From: an uncultured Oxalobacteraceae bacterium
GTDB taxonomy: Bacteria > Pseudomonadota > Gammaproteobacteria > Burkholderiales > Burkholderiaceae
DNA length: 9,324 bases
NCBI GenBank assembly: GCA_946478765.1
Contig: CAMLDH010000132.1
Coordinates: 1-9,324 of the forward strand
Reading direction: 5' to 3'
The position numbers and the translations under genes were made by a program. The notes below the pieces were generated by a model. That model ran no database searches and was not told where the DNA came from. It saw only the letters and a program-made list of their open reading frames with translations. This document shows positions 7,523 through 9,324 of this stretch, in pieces. Each line of letters begins with the position of its first letter. Within the stretch, counting starts at the first letter, position 1.

Positions 7523-7648
7523 TCAATCGTGCTTGCCGATACGCAAGATCTGATTGTCCTGCAACCGCGTGTAGCCGGCCGGCACGCTCGGCGCCAGCAT
7601 CGGGCAATAACACATCATGCGCGCAAATGCGTATTCGCCGGTGGTCAT
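7523..7648 (-). pseudogene. Unrecognised short coding-like frame, divergent from liuR
   Basis: A 41-residue frame from ATG 7648 to TGA 7523 (51 residues if GTG 7678 is used) with about 80% G or C at third positions. The peptide contains GEYAFARMMCYCPMLAP and ends in NQILRIGKHD; I recognise no family. It ends 10 bp before the 7225-7512 frame, which lies in a different register. Around 7509-7525 all three minus-strand frames contain TGA, so a single frameshift would not join the two. It is divergent from liuR and its upstream region overlaps the liuR operator. Either a small unknown gene or a remnant. Confidence 0.3.
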
Positions 7649-7705
7649 CCATAGGTTTCTATGCGCGCGCAGATTCACATTGCAGGCAAGCGCGCTACAA
7701 TAGAG

Positions 7706-7736
7706 TTGACGTTAACGTTAACTGCCATTCTAAATA
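7706..7736 (+). promoter_or_regulatory. liuR promoter with MerR-type operator
   Basis: TTGACG (7706-7711) and TAAATA (7731-7736) are 19 bp apart, the long spacer typical of MerR-regulated promoters. The perfect palindrome GTTAACGTTAAC (7711-7722) lies at the left of that spacer. The 17 bases from 7706 match 14 of 17 in the operator before the acyl-CoA dehydrogenase gene, so autoregulation by LiuR is likely. An alternative -10, TACAAT at 7696-7701, would place the palindrome just at the transcription start, consistent with repression. Confidence 0.65.
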
Positions 7737-7808
7737 CAACCCCGGTTTATGTGGCGTGCGCTGCAAAGGCGCCGCACAGCATACCCATTGGATCCAACAC
7801 CGCCCACC

Positions 7809-8264
7809 ATGTCCACCTATACCATCACCGAACTGGCGCGCGAATTCGATATCACGCCGCGCGCAATTCGCTTTTACGAAGATCAAGGCTTGCTCAGCCC
7901 CAAGCGCGAAGGCGCCGGCGGCCGCACGCGCGTGTATTCGGCGCGCGAACGCACGCGCCTGAAGCTGACCCTGCGCGGCAAGCGGCTCGGCCTGACGCTG
8001 TCCGAGATCAAGAGTCTGGTGGACATGTACGAGTCGCCCAAGGATTCGAGCGCGCAAATGCAGCGTTTTCTGACTGTGCTGGCACGCCATCGCGAAACGC
8101 TCGAACAGCAGCGCGAGGATATCGAAGTGACCCTGGCCGAGATCGCCGCGCATGAAGAGGAGTGCCGGCGCATGCTCGACAGCGGCGCAGTCGAGAAAGC
8201 CAAACCGGCATCGCGCACCGCCGCCAAAAAGCCGGTGGCCCGGCGCAGCAAGGAAGCGGCGTAA
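7809..8264 (+). CDS. liuR: MerR-family regulator of branched-chain amino acid degradation (LiuR-like)
   Basis: DNA-binding regulator of 151 residues. The N-terminal MerR winged helix-turn-helix spans about 3-70 (YTITELAREFDITPRAIRFYEDQGLLSP, then RVYSARERTRLKL and RGKRLGLTLSEIKSLV). A long coiled-coil dimerisation helix follows (about 85-125, RHRETLEQQREDIEVTLAEI), with a single Cys119, so a metal-sensing cluster is unlikely. LiuR proteins repress leucine/isovalerate catabolic genes and respond to pathway intermediates; that role fits the isovaleryl-CoA dehydrogenase gene 105 bp downstream and the shared operator motif. The last 22 or so residues form a basic Lys/Ala/Arg/Pro tail. ATG 7809 (MSTYTI) is chosen because MerR proteins begin there; the frame reaches back to 7749, but those residues do not look like the family. 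No strong ribosome site is visible. Confidence 0.9.
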   Translation: MSTYTITELAREFDITPRAIRFYEDQGLLSPKREGAGGRTRVYSARERTRLKLTLRGKRLGLTLSEIKSLVDMYESPKDSSAQMQRFLTVLARHRETLEQQREDIEVTLAEIAAHEEECRRMLDSGAVEKAKPASRTAAKKPVARRSKEAA

Positions 8265-8295
8265 GCGTTTGACAGAGATGGATAATTGGATTTAC

Positions 8296-8330
8296 TTTAC
8301 GTTTACGTAAACGTCAGTTAGATGTATGAT
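8296..8330 (+). promoter_or_regulatory. liuA promoter with LiuR operator
   Basis: The perfect 16-bp palindrome ACGTTTACGTAAACGT lies at 8299-8314. A -35-like TTTACG (8302-8307) inside it and TATGAT (8325-8330) are 17 bp apart. The region 8296-8312 matches the liuR upstream site at 7706-7722 in 14 of 17 bases. Binding here would cover the -35 box, consistent with repression by LiuR until an inducer is present. Confidence 0.75.
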
Positions 8331-8368
8331 TTGGCATCCCGCAATCCCCTATAAAAGCTGAGGACGAC

Positions 8369-9324
8369 ATGCTCCATTTACCCGGTTTGACCTTTGATCA
8401 TGGCGACGACATCGCCGCGCTGCGCGAAACCATCCAGCAATTCGCGCAGGCGGAAATCGCGCCGCGCGCCGCCGAGATCGACCGCACCGACCAGTTTCCG
8501 ATGGATTTGTGGCGCAAGATGGGCGCGCTCGGCATCCTCGGCATCACGGTCGAAGAAGAATTCGGCGGCGCCGCGATGGGGTATCTCGCACACATCATCG
8601 CCATGGAAGAAATTTCGCGCGCATCGGCCTCGGTCGGTCTGTCGTACGGCGCGCACTCCAATTTGTGCGTGAACCAGATCAAGCGCAACGGCAGCGCAGA
8701 GCAAAAGAAGAAATACCTGCCGAAACTGGTATCCGGTGAATATATCGGTGCGCTCGCGATGTCGGAGCCGAATGCCGGTTCCGATGTGGTCAGCATGAAA
8801 TTGCGCGCCGACTGGAAAGGCGACCGCTGGGTATTGAACGGCACCAAGATGTGGATCACCAACGGCCCGGATGCCGACGTCCTGGTAGTGTATGCGAAAA
8901 ATGATCTGGAGGCCGGGCCGCGCGGCATGACCGCCTTCCTGATCGAAAAGAATTTCAAGGGCTTTTCCATTGCACAAAAGCTCGACAAGCTTGGCATGCG
9001 CGGCTCGCATACCGGCGAACTGGTGTTCCAGGATTGCGAAGTGCCGGCTGAAAACGTGCTGGGCGGCTTGGGCAAGGGGGTCAATGTACTGATGTCGGGC
9101 CTCGATTTCGAGCGCACCGTCTTGTCGGGCGGGCCGCTGGGCATCATGCAGGCGTGCATGGATGTCGTGGTGCCGTATATCCATGACCGCAAGCAGTTCG
9201 GCCAGTCGATCGGCGAATTCCAACTGATGCAAGGAAAGATCGCCGATATGTATTCGACCATGATGGCATGTAAGGCCTACGTGTATGCAGTCGGCCAGGC
9301 GTGCGACCGCGCCCGGACGCCGGA
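8369..9324 (+). CDS. liuA: Isovaleryl-CoA dehydrogenase, 3' end cut by window
   Basis: FAD-dependent acyl-CoA dehydrogenase that converts isovaleryl-CoA to 3-methylcrotonyl-CoA in leucine degradation, passing electrons to ETF. The 318 codons in the window cover the N-terminal helical domain (about 1-125), the beta domain with [11 protein letters not shown] and [16 protein letters not shown], and the start of the C-terminal helical domain. Family members have about 390 residues, so about 70 are missing. The catalytic Glu248 sits in [14 protein letters not shown], the helix-G position specific to isovaleryl-CoA dehydrogenase, instead of the later position used by most acyl-CoA dehydrogenases; this supports the substrate call. 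GAGGA at 8360-8364 is a good ribosome site four bases before ATG 8369. The gene follows liuR and its operator and is presumably the first gene of a liu operon continuing to the right. Confidence 0.95.
   Translation, partial: MLHLPGLTFDHGDDIAALRETIQQFAQAEIAPRAAEIDRTDQFPMDLWRKMGALGILGITVEEEFGGAAMGYLAHIIAMEEISRASASVGLSYGAHSNLCVNQIKRNGSAEQKKKYLPKLVSGEYIGALAMSEPNAGSDVVSMKLRADWKGDRWVLNGTKMWITNGPDADVLVVYAKNDLEAGPRGMTAFLIEKNFKGFSIAQKLDKLGMRGSHTGELVFQDCEVPAENVLGGLGKGVNVLMSGLDFERTVLSGGPLGIMQACMDVVVPYIHDRKQFGQSIGEFQLMQGKIADMYSTMMACKAYVYAVGQACDRARTP

Larger units (their letters stand above)
6947..7808. other. 862-bp gene-poor region between XRE gene and liuR
   Basis: No recognised gene lies here. From left to right it holds the XRE upstream repeats (6973-7045), an AT-rich stretch with T-runs at 7073-7079 and 7115-7121, two coding-like minus-strand frames (7225-7512 and 7523-7648), and the liuR promoter/operator (7706-7736). 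A third minus-strand frame with a hydrophobic, Gly-rich peptide (7120-7212, GIGGILLRGMIAEGII) is in register with the 7225-7512 frame but separated from it by two TGA codons; its codon use is weak. I see no tRNA, transposase or clear terminator. GC content is lower around 7040-7130 than in the flanks. Confidence 0.6.

Noticed and set aside
8378..9261. Two long minus-strand frames opposite the acyl-CoA dehydrogenase gene
   Set aside because: The plus frame from 8369 encodes a full isovaleryl-CoA dehydrogenase sequence with its catalytic Glu; the antisense frames are shadows.

Overview
The window looks like an ordinary chromosomal stretch from a high-GC betaproteobacterium, most likely Burkholderiales and possibly Oxalobacteraceae. 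This is inferred from codon use, the family resemblance of the proteins and the gene order argS / SPOR protein / DsbA. I did not find a CRISPR array, insertion sequence, phage module, tRNA or rRNA. I see no clear sign of a new multi-gene system; the most unusual part is the gene-poor stretch at 6947-7808.

Layout. (1) 1-1485: an almost complete PuuC-type aldehyde dehydrogenase entering from the left. (2) 1504-4872: a probable transcription unit. It has a good sigma70-type promoter (1504-1532), then argS, a membrane-anchored SPOR-domain protein and a periplasmic DsbA-type oxidoreductase, and ends in a strong intrinsic terminator (4840-4872). Just before that terminator lies a hairpin that could compete with it. 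(3) 4946-6546: a short-chain dehydrogenase/reductase translationally coupled (ATGA overlap) to a BtuF/TroA-like binding protein with no signal peptide. (4) 6530-6946, minus strand: a small XRE-type repressor-like gene whose 3' end overlaps the previous gene by 17 bp. Upstream of it is a dense cluster of short repeats that may be its operator. (5) 6947-7808: no recognised gene, but two coding-like minus-strand reading frames (7523-7648 and 7225-7512) that may be small unknown genes or remains of a decayed gene. (6) 7809-9324: a MerR-family regulator of LiuR type followed by an isovaleryl-CoA dehydrogenase (liuA/ivd) that runs off the right edge. Both are preceded by matching palindromic operator sequences (14 of 17 bases identical).

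How the parts work together. The liuR-liuA block is the start of a leucine/isovalerate degradation locus with a self-regulated regulator. The argS unit joins translation, cell-envelope (septal peptidoglycan binding) and periplasmic disulfide functions without an obvious shared pathway, a conserved-neighbourhood arrangement rather than a functional module. The SDR/BtuF-like pair may share a role because they are coupled, but the sequence does not tell which.
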